In this document: one piece after another, positions 43,750 to 52,215 of the stretch
Numbering within the stretch: the first letter of the stretch is position 1
Layout of the letters: each line of letters begins with the position of its first letter
Source of the DNA: 38-11 sp964539975
GTDB lineage: Bacteria > Bacillota > Clostridia > Tissierellales > Dethiosulfatibacteraceae
Reading direction: 5' to 3'
NCBI GenBank assembly: GCA_964539975.1
Contig: CAZIKK010000009.1
Coordinates: forward strand, 18,806-82,805
Length of the DNA stretch: 64,000 nucleotides
Made by a program: the position numbers and the translations under genes
The notes under the pieces: model-generated
The model's database searches: none
What the model saw: only the letters and a program-made list of their open reading frames with translations
What the model was told of the DNA's origin: nothing

Positions 43750-44452
43750 TATGAAACAAGTCACCAAAAAATTTAAACATCAATTAGTTCTCGATCATTT
43801 GGATCTCACTATAGCGGCTGGTGAAATCGTTGGTTTGATTGGGCCTAACGCTGCGGGAAAAAGCACCACGCTTCATGTTATGAGTGGTTTGATCCAACCA
43901 GACTCAGGTCAAATCCTCATAGAAGAAAAACCTGCAGCAACCCAAAAACACCTCATTGGATTTGTTCCTCAAGAAATTGCTTTGTATCAAGATCTTTCTG
44001 TGAGAGATAATTTGATTTTTTTCAGCGGCCTATATGGCCTTTCTGCTAAAACAAGTGCGTTGAAAATCAACGAAATCTTATCGCACCTTGATATGGATGC
44101 TCTCAAAAAAAAGAAAGTCAAGCACTTGTCTGGCGGAATGAAAAGACGATTGAATATTGGAGTTGAGTTATTGAAAGATCCTACCATCATGATGTTGGAT
44201 GAAGCCACTGTAGGCATAGATAGCCAGACACGCACTAGTTTTTTCAGTCTTATTCAAAAAATGAATCAAAATGGCATCACTGTCATACTAACCAGCCATC
44301 ACTTGCCAGAGTTGGAACAGCTATGCTCCTACTTCTATTTTTTGAAAGAAGGTCGTATCGTACTGTCCGGCTCAAAAAGTGATTTATTGACCCAGGATAA
44401 TCAAACAATTAACTTGTCCTCTCTTTATCAAGAATTGTACTTAGACAGCTAA
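43739..44452 (+). CDS. ABC transporter ATP-binding subunit
   Basis: A 237-residue ATPase: Walker A GPNAAGKSTTLHV, Q-loop GFVPQEIALYQDLS, signature LSGGMKRRLNIG, Walker B IMMLDEATVGID and the H-loop ILTSHHLPE. It resembles the ATPases of drug/bacteriocin-type ABC-2 exporters. It overlaps the preceding permease gene by 11 bases. In this operon the ATPase is last, whereas it often comes first. A possible promoter for the next gene lies within its 3' end. Confidence 0.95.
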   Translation: MLINMKQVTKKFKHQLVLDHLDLTIAAGEIVGLIGPNAAGKSTTLHVMSGLIQPDSGQILIEEKPAATQKHLIGFVPQEIALYQDLSVRDNLIFFSGLYGLSAKTSALKINEILSHLDMDALKKKKVKHLSGGMKRRLNIGVELLKDPTIMMLDEATVGIDSQTRTSFFSLIQKMNQNGITVILTSHHLPELEQLCSYFYFLKEGRIVLSGSKSDLLTQDNQTINLSSLYQELYLDS

Positions 44453-44464
44453 TTCATGTATAAT
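44435..44464 (+). promoter_or_regulatory. Possible promoter of the DUF308 gene
   Basis: TTGTAC and TATAAT are 18 bases apart, overlapping the end of the ATPase gene. Confidence 0.4.
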
Positions 44465-44495
44465 AAGATATTATTAAGTTTAGGAGGTTTTCAAG

Positions 44496-44984
44496 ATGAG
44501 ATTCTACCTGCATGGCAATCGTGACTTTATTAAGACAATCAGCATCCTCGCCTTCTTTGTGGGCTTGTTGCTCATCAGCTTTCCAGCCTTTATTGGACTT
44601 ACTTTAATTCGAATCGTAGGCTTGTTAATGGCCATTTTAAGCGGTTTAGGAGTCTACTTTACAGAAGGCACCATTTGGGGGAGGGATCGATCTTTTTTTC
44701 TTGTGAGTCTACTCGCCGGGATTTTGGTCTTGGTTTTTCCCACACTGATCATGATTATTTTTGGTCTTGGTTTGCTGTCATTTGCCGTCTATAAGTTTTT
44801 CTTCTTTTTTAAAGACAAACACAACACAAACAAGAATGATTTCATTATCGCTTTGATCACCTTGATTGTAGGACTTATTCTTATGTTTAATGGACGCTCT
44901 GCTATCGAAACTATTGTGAGAATCATTGGTGTTTTTGTAGTCTCCTTCAGTGCTATTTTGTTTTACAAAACACTTGAAGATTAA
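44496..44984 (+). CDS. DUF308 (HdeD-like) membrane protein
   Basis: A 162-residue protein made almost wholly of six short hydrophobic helices arranged as repeats (ILAFFVGLLLISFPAF; LAGILVLVFPTLIMIIFG; LITLIVGLILMFNGRS). This is the DUF308/HdeD pattern, where each repeat has a 'GILVLFxP' motif. Function is not established; HdeD in E. coli is linked to acid resistance. GGAGG lies eight bases ahead of the ATG. It may be read from its own promoter or as the end of the exporter operon. Confidence 0.85.
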   Translation: MRFYLHGNRDFIKTISILAFFVGLLLISFPAFIGLTLIRIVGLLMAILSGLGVYFTEGTIWGRDRSFFLVSLLAGILVLVFPTLIMIIFGLGLLSFAVYKFFFFFKDKHNTNKNDFIIALITLIVGLILMFNGRSAIETIVRIIGVFVVSFSAILFYKTLED

Positions 44985-45015
44985 AAAAAGACTGCCTTTC
45001 GGCAGTCATTTATTT
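44983..45015. terminator. Bidirectional terminator between the DUF308 gene and argG
   Basis: A stem GACTGCC/GGCAGTC with a four-base loop. Seven A residues on the left give a T-run for minus-strand argG; ATTTATTT follows on the plus side. Confidence 0.85.
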
Positions 45016-46245
45016 CGCCATATGGCTCACTGAACTGGGGTGCTTCTTGTCCAGGCAGTGGGCTTTTATTTTGTATGGAAGGCTGAATAGTTTGATGAAC
45101 CCTTCCGCATCATGATGATCATACAATTCGCTATATCCAAATGAGGATATGTCTTCGTCATAGATGGCATAAGGAGATTCCATTCCTGCAGACAACACAT
45201 TGCCTTTGTAAAGCTCCAAAGAAATTTTACCTGTAACATTTTGTTGTGTTTCTAAAACAAAAGCATCAAAGGCTTGTTTCAAACCGCTAAACCACATACC
45301 ATTGTAAATCAGCTCCGCATATTTTTCGGCTATCAACGCTTTGTGATGCTGAACATCTTTTTCCAGTACCAATCTTTCTAATTCATTGTGCGCATACCAT
45401 AGTATCGTACCTCCTGGTGTTTCATAAATACCTCGAGACTTCATTCCCACCATTCTATTTTCAAGAAGATCGATCACGCCAATGCCATGTTCTCCGCCTA
45501 TCTTGTTTAATTCAATCAAGATTTGTTTCCCTGTCATCTCTTTCCCGTTCAGCTTGACAGGTATCCCTTTGTTGAATTCTATTTCAACTGTTTCTGGTTC
45601 ATTTTTTGCATCCTTCAGTGTCTTCGTCATCATCAGCAATTCATCTAATTTTGCCTTGTTCTTTGGATCTTCTATATGCCCACCTTCGTGACTGATGTGC
45701 AACAAATTCTGATCTCGTGAATAGATCTTCTCTTTTGTCACATTCAATTGGATATTGCGATCTTCAGCATATTGTATGGCTTCTTCTCTAGATTGAATAT
45801 CCCACATTCTCCAAGGTGCAATGATTTTTATGGTTGGATCAATAGATGCAATGGCTGTTTCTATACGAACTTGGTCATTTCCTTTTCCTGTGCAGCCATG
45901 GGCGATATATCCAGCTCCCTCTTTATGGGCCACTTCTACCAACTTCTTTGCGATCAAAGGCCTTGCAATCGCTGTTCCCAATAAGTATTTGCCTTCATAG
46001 ACCGCATTTGCCTTTAAAGCATCAAACACATAAGACTCCACAAATTCATCCGTTACATCTTCTATATAGATTTTACTGGCTCCAGAGAGCAACGCTTTGT
46101 TCTTAACCTCTACCATATCATCTTCTTGCCCAACATTGACACAACACGCTATGATTTCAAAATCAAAATTCTCTTTTATCCACGGGATGATGATTGACGT
46201 ATCTAATCCCCCTGAGTAAGCTAAAACCACTTTTTCCTTTTTCAT
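45010..46245 (-). CDS. argG: Argininosuccinate synthase
   Basis: Joins citrulline and aspartate with ATP, the penultimate arginine step. The 411-residue protein starts VVLAYSGGLDTSIIIPWIKE (P-loop of the N-type ATP pyrophosphatases), then GTAIARPLIAKKLVEVAH and HGCTGKGNDQVR, all family signatures. The ATG follows TTAGGAGG. argH, the usual partner, is not adjacent; a terminator closes the gene immediately. It is controlled by a T-box with a duplicated read-out module. Confidence 0.97.
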   Translation of the reverse strand: MKKEKVVLAYSGGLDTSIIIPWIKENFDFEIIACCVNVGQEDDMVEVKNKALLSGASKIYIEDVTDEFVESYVFDALKANAVYEGKYLLGTAIARPLIAKKLVEVAHKEGAGYIAHGCTGKGNDQVRIETAIASIDPTIKIIAPWRMWDIQSREEAIQYAEDRNIQLNVTKEKIYSRDQNLLHISHEGGHIEDPKNKAKLDELLMMTKTLKDAKNEPETVEIEFNKGIPVKLNGKEMTGKQILIELNKIGGEHGIGVIDLLENRMVGMKSRGIYETPGGTILWYAHNELERLVLEKDVQHHKALIAEKYAELIYNGMWFSGLKQAFDAFVLETQQNVTGKISLELYKGNVLSAGMESPYAIYDEDISSFGYSELYDHHDAEGFIKLFSLPYKIKAHCLDKKHPSSVSHMAK

Positions 46246-46270
46246 GTTATCCTCCTAAACCAATTTTTCC

Positions 46271-46605
46271 AAACAAAAACGCCTCTTGAAGAGACGTGTC
46301 ATCGCGGTACCACCCTTCTTAAACCAATGCATATTTATGCTGACTTCTTATGGTTATGTGTGTATAAAAAATCCGCCTCTACACAAGAGGCGGATGACTC
46401 CACGTTACCACTCTATTTAAAGCATTGCTTTATCTCTTTCATGTTAACGGTTTTTAACCGAGTCCCCATACTCTTACAACACACATTTTCTGAGAACCTC
46501 TTCATGAGTTCTATTCATCCATCCGCCACTACCGGACTTCCACCTACTCCGGCTCGCTAAAGTTTATGCATGGATTACTTGTCTCAATCACTAGATTTAT
46601 TATTC
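46271..46605 (-). promoter_or_regulatory. T-box leader of argG with two antiterminator/terminator modules
   Basis: On the minus strand a stem I region (about 46430-46605) leads to a first T-box core AGAGTGGTAACGTGG (46400-46414) and a terminator ATCCGCCTCT/AGAGGCGGAT plus T-run (46364-46395). About 45 bases later there is a second core AAGAAGGGTGGTACCGCG (46303-46320) and a second terminator CGTCTCTT/AAGAGGCG plus T-run (46275-46296). No second stem I fits between them. An AGA triplet in GAATAGAACTC is a candidate arginine specifier. Confidence 0.88.
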
Positions 46606-46617
46606 AACTTAGTTTGA

Positions 46618-46646
46618 ATTATAGTCTATCTTTCCTTGCCTGTCAA
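46618..46646 (-). promoter_or_regulatory. Consensus promoter of the argG T-box
   Basis: Minus-strand TTGACA and TATAAT, both exact, are 17 bases apart. Confidence 0.85.
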
Positions 46647-46714
46647 TGGTTAATTTGTATTTTTATGATATTTTTTTACTATTTATAGGAAATCGTTTCC
46701 ACACTTCAATCTTC

Positions 46715-47395
46715 TTACATTCGAAAGAATTGACCTATTCCCACTATGATACCGAGATGAAGCGGATAAAACGCATAGATCCAGTATTTGCTAATTCGAA
46801 TGGGTTTCATCGGCATATAGATCAATGGGATTGCAAAAACAGAAGCCACTTGAATGAAACTTCTCAATTGCCATGCACTTGTCTGCATCGCTCCCAATGT
46901 AGCGTAAATCAAGGACAAGGTTCCAATCATTGCAATTGTTTTTTTAAAGTCATCCCCAAACACGTGAAAAATCAAGATCACTATCAAGCCATACGCACCA
47001 TAATCCATTGCAACCACATCTGCCACTAGCAAAGTCAGAACCCACAATAAGTTTTTTCGATCATATAGTTTCAACATCAATAAGGCCAAAAGAAATGTGA
47101 ACAAAATATTCAACACCATCACTTGGTGCATAAAATAATAGAAGGGCAACTGACTGATCAAGGCAAAGACCAACATGCGTCCCATATAGCGATTGATGTT
47201 TCTTGTGCGCTGATAACCTTTTGCGATGTAGTAGGCAAATATGGGAAAAGCCAATCGTCCCAATAATCGCATAAATAAATAGCTGCTGGCGCTATATGGC
47301 AAAAAGTAATAAGCGATATGATCTAGCAACATCGCTGCCATGGCTATGATTTTCAAATAATCACTTTGTTGTTCGTAAACCCCTGTCTTCTCCAT
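46715..47395 (-). CDS. TraX-family membrane protein
   Basis: A 226-residue protein with about seven hydrophobic segments. It has the TraX signature at the start (LKIIAMAAMLLDHIAYYFLP) and RLLGRLAFPIFAYYIAKGYQRTRNINRYMGRML, and ends YWIYAFYPLHLGIIVGI. TraX acetylates F-pilin on the F plasmid; chromosomal homologues in Firmicutes are common and of unknown role, perhaps acyltransfer. A GGAGG lies 14 bases ahead of the ATG, rather far. It is a single gene, divergent from serA. Confidence 0.88.
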   Translation of the reverse strand: MEKTGVYEQQSDYLKIIAMAAMLLDHIAYYFLPYSASSYLFMRLLGRLAFPIFAYYIAKGYQRTRNINRYMGRMLVFALISQLPFYYFMHQVMVLNILFTFLLALLMLKLYDRKNLLWVLTLLVADVVAMDYGAYGLIVILIFHVFGDDFKKTIAMIGTLSLIYATLGAMQTSAWQLRSFIQVASVFAIPLIYMPMKPIRISKYWIYAFYPLHLGIIVGIGQFFRM

Positions 47396-47510
47396 CTATT
47401 AATGCATTTCCTCCTTACTAAGTCTGTACTTTTAATTGCTGATTTTTTCATTATAGGTCATCTATGAGCATTTTGCAAAGCTAAAACATCGAAGTTTTCT
47501 AATGTTTTTC

Positions 47511-47539
47511 TTGCGAGCTTCCAATTATTCTGTTAATAT
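47511..47539 (+). promoter_or_regulatory. Predicted promoter of serA
   Basis: TTGCGA and TAATAT are 17 bases apart, 39 bases ahead of the start codon. Confidence 0.5.
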
Positions 47540-47578
47540 ACTGACAATAATCCACAAAAAAAGTGGGAGGTATTCACG

Positions 47579-48745
47579 ATGTATAAAATTACTACCTTTA
47601 ACAAGATCTCTGAATCTGGCATGCAATTGCTCATGCCTGAAAAGTATCAAGTGACTCCAGAAGATTTGACAGATACAGACGCAATCGTCTTAAGAAGTCA
47701 TAAAATGCACGATCTCGCATTGCCATCTAGCCTAGTTGCGATTGCTCGAGCTGGTGCAGGTGTGAACAACATTCCTGTCGAAAAATGCTCTGAAAAAGGC
47801 ATTGTTGTCTTTAACGCCCCAGGCGCTAATGCCAACGGTGTGAAAGAGCTTACCCTTTTATCTTTATTGTTAAGTTCCAGAAAAGTCTATGACGGGATAA
47901 CATGGGTCAACAGTTTGGAAAAAGACGTTGAAAAGCAAGTTGAAAAAGGCAAGAGTCAGTTCGAAGGCCCTGAAATATCGGGAAAAACCCTTGGTGTCAT
48001 AGGACTGGGTGCCATCGGCGTTCTTGTGGCCAATATGGGCATCAAATTAGGTATGAGAGTGATTGGTTATGACCCCTATATCTCCGTTCAAAAAGCCATC
48101 GGCCTATCTTGGGATGTAAGTTACTCCTCGTCTTTGAACGAATTACTCAGAGAATCAGATTACATCTCATTGCATATCCCCTTGATGGATGATACCAAGT
48201 ATTTCATGGACAAAAACAAACTGTCTAAAATGAAGTCTGGATCCAAGCTTATCAACATGTCCAGGGGTGGTTTGGTGGATGATGACGCCGTTGTGGAAGC
48301 CATTGAAGGTGGCATCATTGACCGATACGTAACTGACTTTCCGACAGACAAGTTGGTCAAACAAAATGGTGTGATCTGTATCCCCCATCTAGGTGCCTCT
48401 ACGCCAGAATCTGAAGAAAATTGTGCCCGAATGGCTGTTGAGCAATTAATGGATTACTTAGAGAACGGTAATATATCCAATTCTGTCAATTTCCCTGATT
48501 GCTACATGGATCATATCCCCAATACCAATCGTATTGTTATTCTTAACCGCAACATTCCTAGCATGATCAGTTCTTTATCAGCTGTTTTTGCCAAACATCA
48601 AATCAACATCGTTTCTATGGTGAATAAAAGCAAAGGGGACTATGCTTGCAACATTATCGATATCGAGCCCAACAAAGGCAATGGCGCAAAGCTTGAAGAA
48701 TTAAAAAAAATCAATGGCATCATCAACGTACGACAAGTGTATTAA
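47579..48745 (+). CDS. serA: D-3-phosphoglycerate dehydrogenase
   Basis: First enzyme of serine synthesis, oxidising 3-phosphoglycerate with NAD+. The 388-residue protein has the D-2-hydroxyacid dehydrogenase layout: LVAIARAGAGVNNIPVEKC, the NAD loop LGVIGLGAIGVLVANMG, and the catalytic R/E/H in INMSRGGLVDDDAVVEAI and CIPHLGASTPESEENC. A C-terminal ACT domain (~318-388, RIVILNRNIPSMISSLSAVF) would sense serine. The ATG follows GGGAGG. It is a single gene with its own terminator; serC is not adjacent. Confidence 0.95.
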   Translation: MYKITTFNKISESGMQLLMPEKYQVTPEDLTDTDAIVLRSHKMHDLALPSSLVAIARAGAGVNNIPVEKCSEKGIVVFNAPGANANGVKELTLLSLLLSSRKVYDGITWVNSLEKDVEKQVEKGKSQFEGPEISGKTLGVIGLGAIGVLVANMGIKLGMRVIGYDPYISVQKAIGLSWDVSYSSSLNELLRESDYISLHIPLMDDTKYFMDKNKLSKMKSGSKLINMSRGGLVDDDAVVEAIEGGIIDRYVTDFPTDKLVKQNGVICIPHLGASTPESEENCARMAVEQLMDYLENGNISNSVNFPDCYMDHIPNTNRIVILNRNIPSMISSLSAVFAKHQINIVSMVNKSKGDYACNIIDIEPNKGNGAKLEELKKINGIINVRQVY

Positions 48746-48750
48746 GTCAA

Positions 48751-48788
48751 AACTAAAAAAAACATCGTTTTCGATGTTTTTTTTAGTT
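48751..48788. terminator. Bidirectional terminator after serA
   Basis: Perfect 17-base arms around a TTTT loop with eight-base A and T runs. It overlaps the stop codon of the converging hemolysin III-like gene. Confidence 0.92.
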
Positions 48789-49430
48789 CATCACATACCA
48801 ATATATTGTCACAAAATGCATCAAGCTGCCTGCCAGTATAAATAGATGAAAGATCTCGTGAAACCCAAACAACCCGAAAGTCAGACTTTTAGGCTTCAAC
48901 GCATAAATCACTGCACCTATGGTGTAAAAAATACCCCCTATAATCAATAGCACAATGCCTTGCATCGCCATTCTTTGAGCTAAAGGGTATATGGCAAAAA
49001 CAGCCACCCATCCCAAAATCAGATAAAAACTTGTATACAACCATCTAGGCAAGTTTATGAATATAAACTTAAACACCACACCCACAATCGCTAGAAACCA
49101 AACAGACACGAGTAAAGCAGTTCCAAACAAGCCTCTTAAGGAAATCATACAAATAGGCGTATAAGTAGCCGCAATAAATATATAAATCATGCTATGATCT
49201 GTTTTTTTCAAAAGTTTAATGCTCTCTTCTGATCCATTGAACCAATGGTATATTGTTGATGCTGTATAAAGTCCCAACAACCCCATTCCATAAACCAAAA
49301 TGGCTATTATTTGAGTGTAATCCCCTGAATTTTGGGCTTTCATCATCAACACTAACCATCCTATCCCAAAAAATACAACGCCTGCCAAATGAGTCAATGC
49401 ATTCAAAGGCTCCCTAATTTTTAAATTCAA
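48783..49430 (-). CDS. Hemolysin III family (YqfA/AdipoR-like) membrane protein
   Basis: A 215-residue seven-helix protein of the PAQR superfamily. Conserved parts are EPLNALTHLAGVVFFGIGW, the SxxxH region YTASTIYHWF with DHSMIYIFIAATYTP, and the final HEIFHLFILAGSLMHF, whose histidines bind a metal ion in relatives. Members may be lipid hydrolases; some were named hemolysins. The start is probably TTG at 49430 (MNLKIREP), eight bases after AGAGG; a GTG three codons earlier overlaps the site. Single-gene unit. Confidence 0.9.
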   Translation of the reverse strand: MNLKIREPLNALTHLAGVVFFGIGWLVLMMKAQNSGDYTQIIAILVYGMGLLGLYTASTIYHWFNGSEESIKLLKKTDHSMIYIFIAATYTPICMISLRGLFGTALLVSVWFLAIVGVVFKFIFINLPRWLYTSFYLILGWVAVFAIYPLAQRMAMQGIVLLIIGGIFYTIGAVIYALKPKSLTFGLFGFHEIFHLFILAGSLMHFVTIYWYVMN

Positions 49431-49442
49431 TACGCACACCTC

Positions 49443-49472
49443 TTGATATAGTTTTTAATACTATGTTATAAT
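49443..49472 (+). promoter_or_regulatory. Predicted promoter of the DUF1836 gene
   Basis: TTGATA and TATAAT are 18 bases apart, about 75 bases ahead of the start codon; divergent from the hemolysin III-like gene. Confidence 0.6.
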
Positions 49473-49549
49473 GTCATTATATGCTACTATCATAAATTTG
49501 TAAAGTCACTTTCTGAAATGATACTTACTCTCAAGGAGGCACGTCTTTC

Positions 49550-50017
49550 ATGGAAATGTTTAATCGTTTTAAACCTATTAGTCCCCAAGACATTCCTACT
49601 ATCGCTCTGTACATGGATCAAGTTACCGGATTCTTAGATGAAACGCTTCAGAGTTTCAAAGTAGAATCAGAAGACAAGGTATTCACAAAAACCATGATTA
49701 ACAATTATGTAAAAAGTGGTATTTTGGACAAGCCGGTCAAGAAAAAGTACGATCAAAGCCAGTTGATGCAATTGATTATGATCTATCATTTTAAAAACAT
49801 CTTGTCTTTGCCTCAAATTGGAAAATTTTTCGAACTAAGCCTAGCAGAATTAGGTTCCTTTGAAAATCTTTATACTCTCTTTTACTCGGTTCAGTTGGAA
49901 GTACTAGAAGCTCATAACATAGAAAAAACCAGTTCGAATCGAATTCATAGAATTCTCAAACTGGTTTTTGAAGCCGATATCAAGAAACGCATCGCTATTA
50001 CTGAGATTCAAATCTGA
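49550..50017 (+). CDS. DUF1836 protein (MerR/HTH-like)
   Basis: A 155-residue cytoplasmic protein. It has the family start of DUF1836 (IPTIALYMDQVTGFLDETL), then FTKTMINNYVKSGILDKPVKKKYDQSQLMQLIMIYHFKNILSLPQIGKFFE, which reads like a MerR-type winged helix: a short helix pair followed by 'K.Y....L..L..I......LSL..I'. It probably binds DNA or a partner; no target is known. GGAGG precedes the ATG by nine bases. Its last 20 bases overlap the end of the ATPase gene on the other strand. Confidence 0.85.
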   Translation: MEMFNRFKPISPQDIPTIALYMDQVTGFLDETLQSFKVESEDKVFTKTMINNYVKSGILDKPVKKKYDQSQLMQLIMIYHFKNILSLPQIGKFFELSLAELGSFENLYTLFYSVQLEVLEAHNIEKTSSNRIHRILKLVFEADIKKRIAITEIQI

Positions 50018-50948
50018 TTTTTGGCACCTCTTTGTAATAAATCTTGTTGCCTTTTCCAACTCTTTCTATTTCATTTTTTTCAATCAATTGATTTAGAATT
50101 TTGATAGTCTGTGTTTTTTTCAACTCTAGCAAAGCCTCTACTTCTTTTCTGCTGATTTTTTTGTGCTGTTTAAGATGGTTGCAAATCCTTTCTTCATCTT
50201 CTGAAAAAACTTGCTCTTTAAAAATTTCATGAGATTCGGAAGCATTCTTTTTCGCTATAAGTTCAGATCTCATTTTCTTTTCATTGATTTTGGGCAACAC
50301 AACTTTAATGCTGTTTTGTGCGACATGAAACTGGGGTTTAAGACCTGTATATTGATAGCTCTCTTTGATACGTCTTATGCCTGTCGCTAATCTTTCGATG
50401 ATCCCCATTCTCATGAAGATGCTTGCAATCGCGGGATTTCGGCAGATTGAAATCCTGCCATCCAAAAATTCTTCCTCCGATATCCCCCGGGGCAATCCTC
50501 CTGGGGATACGACCTCTATCCTGCTGTCAAAGAACTCTATTTTAATATCTGCTCCCATCTCATAATCTCTGTGGACAATTGCATTTGCAATCGTTTCGCG
50601 ATAAGCAACCAAAGGGATTTCCTCAATCGTCTTGCGATAGACACCATCAATCAATTCTCCTATATTGACGTGCTTGCTATAAAAATCAATACACCTTTCA
50701 AACTGATTAATGATTGACTGGTGCTTAACATGCAATCTATCTCGGATATTCATGACAGAATCGCCTTCGAATCTGATCAACAAAATACCTGTTTTAAAAA
50801 TCGGGTTTTCTGTCGGGCGACTCGATGCTTTTATTTGAACGTCTCTTTTTTGTGATTCTTCCTTTGGTTTGTTGTGATTTGGTGCTTTAATAATCCCCAT
50901 TTCTTTCACCAACTGCTTGTTTTTTCGCAAAGCCATTACTAACTTCAC
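49998..50948 (-). CDS. ATP-binding/winged-helix regulator, N-terminally truncated (RecG-C-like HATPase)
   Basis: A 316-residue protein with the 'putative transcriptional regulator' ATPase domain: YRETIANAIVHRDYEMGADIKIEFFDSRIEVVSPGGLPRG, then IFMRMGIIERLATGIRRIKESY, followed by a C-terminal winged helix (DEERICNHLKQHKKISRKEVEALLELKKTQTIKILNQL). Relatives usually carry an N-terminal AlbA_2 (Schlafen-type) domain of ~130 residues and total 450 or more. Here that domain is replaced by ~60 basic, unordered residues, and nothing like it is found upstream. The start codon is uncertain (GTG 50948 or ATG 50936). It may be a decaying remnant. Confidence 0.7.
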   Translation of the reverse strand: MKLVMALRKNKQLVKEMGIIKAPNHNKPKEESQKRDVQIKASSRPTENPIFKTGILLIRFEGDSVMNIRDRLHVKHQSIINQFERCIDFYSKHVNIGELIDGVYRKTIEEIPLVAYRETIANAIVHRDYEMGADIKIEFFDSRIEVVSPGGLPRGISEEEFLDGRISICRNPAIASIFMRMGIIERLATGIRRIKESYQYTGLKPQFHVAQNSIKVVLPKINEKKMRSELIAKKNASESHEIFKEQVFSEDEERICNHLKQHKKISRKEVEALLELKKTQTIKILNQLIEKNEIERVGKGNKIYYKEVPKIRFESQ

Positions 50949-51026
50949 ACCTTATATATCGACTATTCTACCATCTGGTTTTGATGATTACAATGCCAAT
51001 AATCCCATCCTTCTCCTTCTTCCATA

Positions 51027-51055
51027 TTGCATCTACGGTAAGCTTTACATATAAT
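51027..51055 (+). promoter_or_regulatory. Promoter of the SLH lipoprotein gene
   Basis: TTGCAT and TATAAT are 17 bases apart, 46 bases ahead of the start codon. Confidence 0.7.
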
Positions 51056-51101
51056 GATAGATAAGAAGCCTAGTTAGATAGGCATAATGGAGGAAATACC
51101 C

Positions 51102-52175
51102 ATGAAAAAACAACTCGTACTATTTATTGTGCTTCTGATGTTGATAACTGCTTGTTCTGGAGAACCCTCTCCTGGCGGAGATCAAGATATCTCTCCCGAT
51201 GATCCTCCTCAGGTGGCAACCCCCGAACCTGACCCAAATAATCCAGAAGAATCCACGCCTGATGACATCGCTGAAGTAAATCCTCTTGAACTAGCCTACG
51301 ATCAAGGTTATATTCTTTACCAGTTAGGTTTGTTTGATGGTGTTTCTCCTGTGAATTATGAACCAAACCTAGAAGGCGAAATGAACAGAGAAGAAGCGAT
51401 GAAAATGATTGTTTCAGCTTTAGGTTGGCTCCCAGCTGATGAGAGTGATTGTCCTTTCACCGATGTTTCCACTTGGGCTAAACCTTTTGTCGCACGAGCC
51501 TATTTAAACGGAATTGCCATTGGCACCGTTCCTCAAGACAATATATTTGGAGCAAAAGATCCAGTTACTTTGCAACACTTATTGACATTCTATTTGCGAG
51601 CCCTTGGTTATGAAACTACCTACGCTTATGAACACGCCATCAGACTGGGTCAGTTGAAAAGCCTCACAGATAATGTGGCCATTGGAGAAGATTTTCTTAA
51701 AAGATATCAACTTGTTATCATCACATACAACGCATTGACCACCACTCGCGTTGATAGTGCCCGCACATTGGTGGAAGACTTGATTAGAGAAGAGAGAATC
51801 ACTCAAGAACAAGGAGAATCTTATGGTTTGATTAAGACCTACCGGTATCAATCTCAAAGAGACAACGGACCCTTGGAATTATCCTTTGAAGACTTTGAAG
51901 ATGAAATTTTGAATGAAGACAAAGCCATTGTTTTATTTTATCAGTCAGGAAGTCAACTCAGTCAGGAAATGATGTTGCCTTTCTATAATGCCGCAGTTGC
52001 ATTGGCTGATGAAGCAAAAGCTGGACAAATTGAAAGAAGCGTTGCGGAAGAATTATTAGATACCTATCACGTCTCCAGTTTTCCAACAATCAAACTATTT
52101 AAGAAGGGTGAAGTGACCACCTTGCCACCTTTGCCTGAAGCAGAGGCTCTTGTGCAATGGATTAAAAACAACTGA
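51102..52175 (+). CDS. Lipoprotein with SLH-like repeats and a cysteine-free thioredoxin-like domain
   Basis: A 357-residue exported protein. Residues 1-18 form a lipoprotein signal with lipobox LITAC (C18). A proline/aspartate-rich linker follows to ~60. Two S-layer-homology-like repeats come next (MNREEAMKMIVSALGWLP; FTDVSTWAKPFVARAYLNGIAIGT), which usually bind cell-wall polymers. The last ~95 residues look like a thioredoxin fold (KAIVLFYQSGSQLSQEMMLPF ... VSSFPTIKLFKKGEVTTLPP). The cis-proline FPT is kept but the CxxC site reads SQLS, so it cannot do disulfide exchange. It lies upstream of an M23 peptidase gene (40 bases), suggesting a shared envelope role. Confidence 0.75.
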   Translation: MKKQLVLFIVLLMLITACSGEPSPGGDQDISPDDPPQVATPEPDPNNPEESTPDDIAEVNPLELAYDQGYILYQLGLFDGVSPVNYEPNLEGEMNREEAMKMIVSALGWLPADESDCPFTDVSTWAKPFVARAYLNGIAIGTVPQDNIFGAKDPVTLQHLLTFYLRALGYETTYAYEHAIRLGQLKSLTDNVAIGEDFLKRYQLVIITYNALTTTRVDSARTLVEDLIREERITQEQGESYGLIKTYRYQSQRDNGPLELSFEDFEDEILNEDKAIVLFYQSGSQLSQEMMLPFYNAAVALADEAKAGQIERSVAEELLDTYHVSSFPTIKLFKKGEVTTLPPLPEAEALVQWIKNN

Positions 52176-52215
52176 TGGCAAAACTATAGCCACTCTGGGA
52201 AAGGCGGTATTTTTC

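Noticed and set aside
46646..47029. 127-residue plus-strand frame as a gene
   Set aside because: It lies wholly antisense to the well-supported TraX-like gene, is rich in His/Cys/Asn in a way typical of antisense translation, and has no ribosome site.
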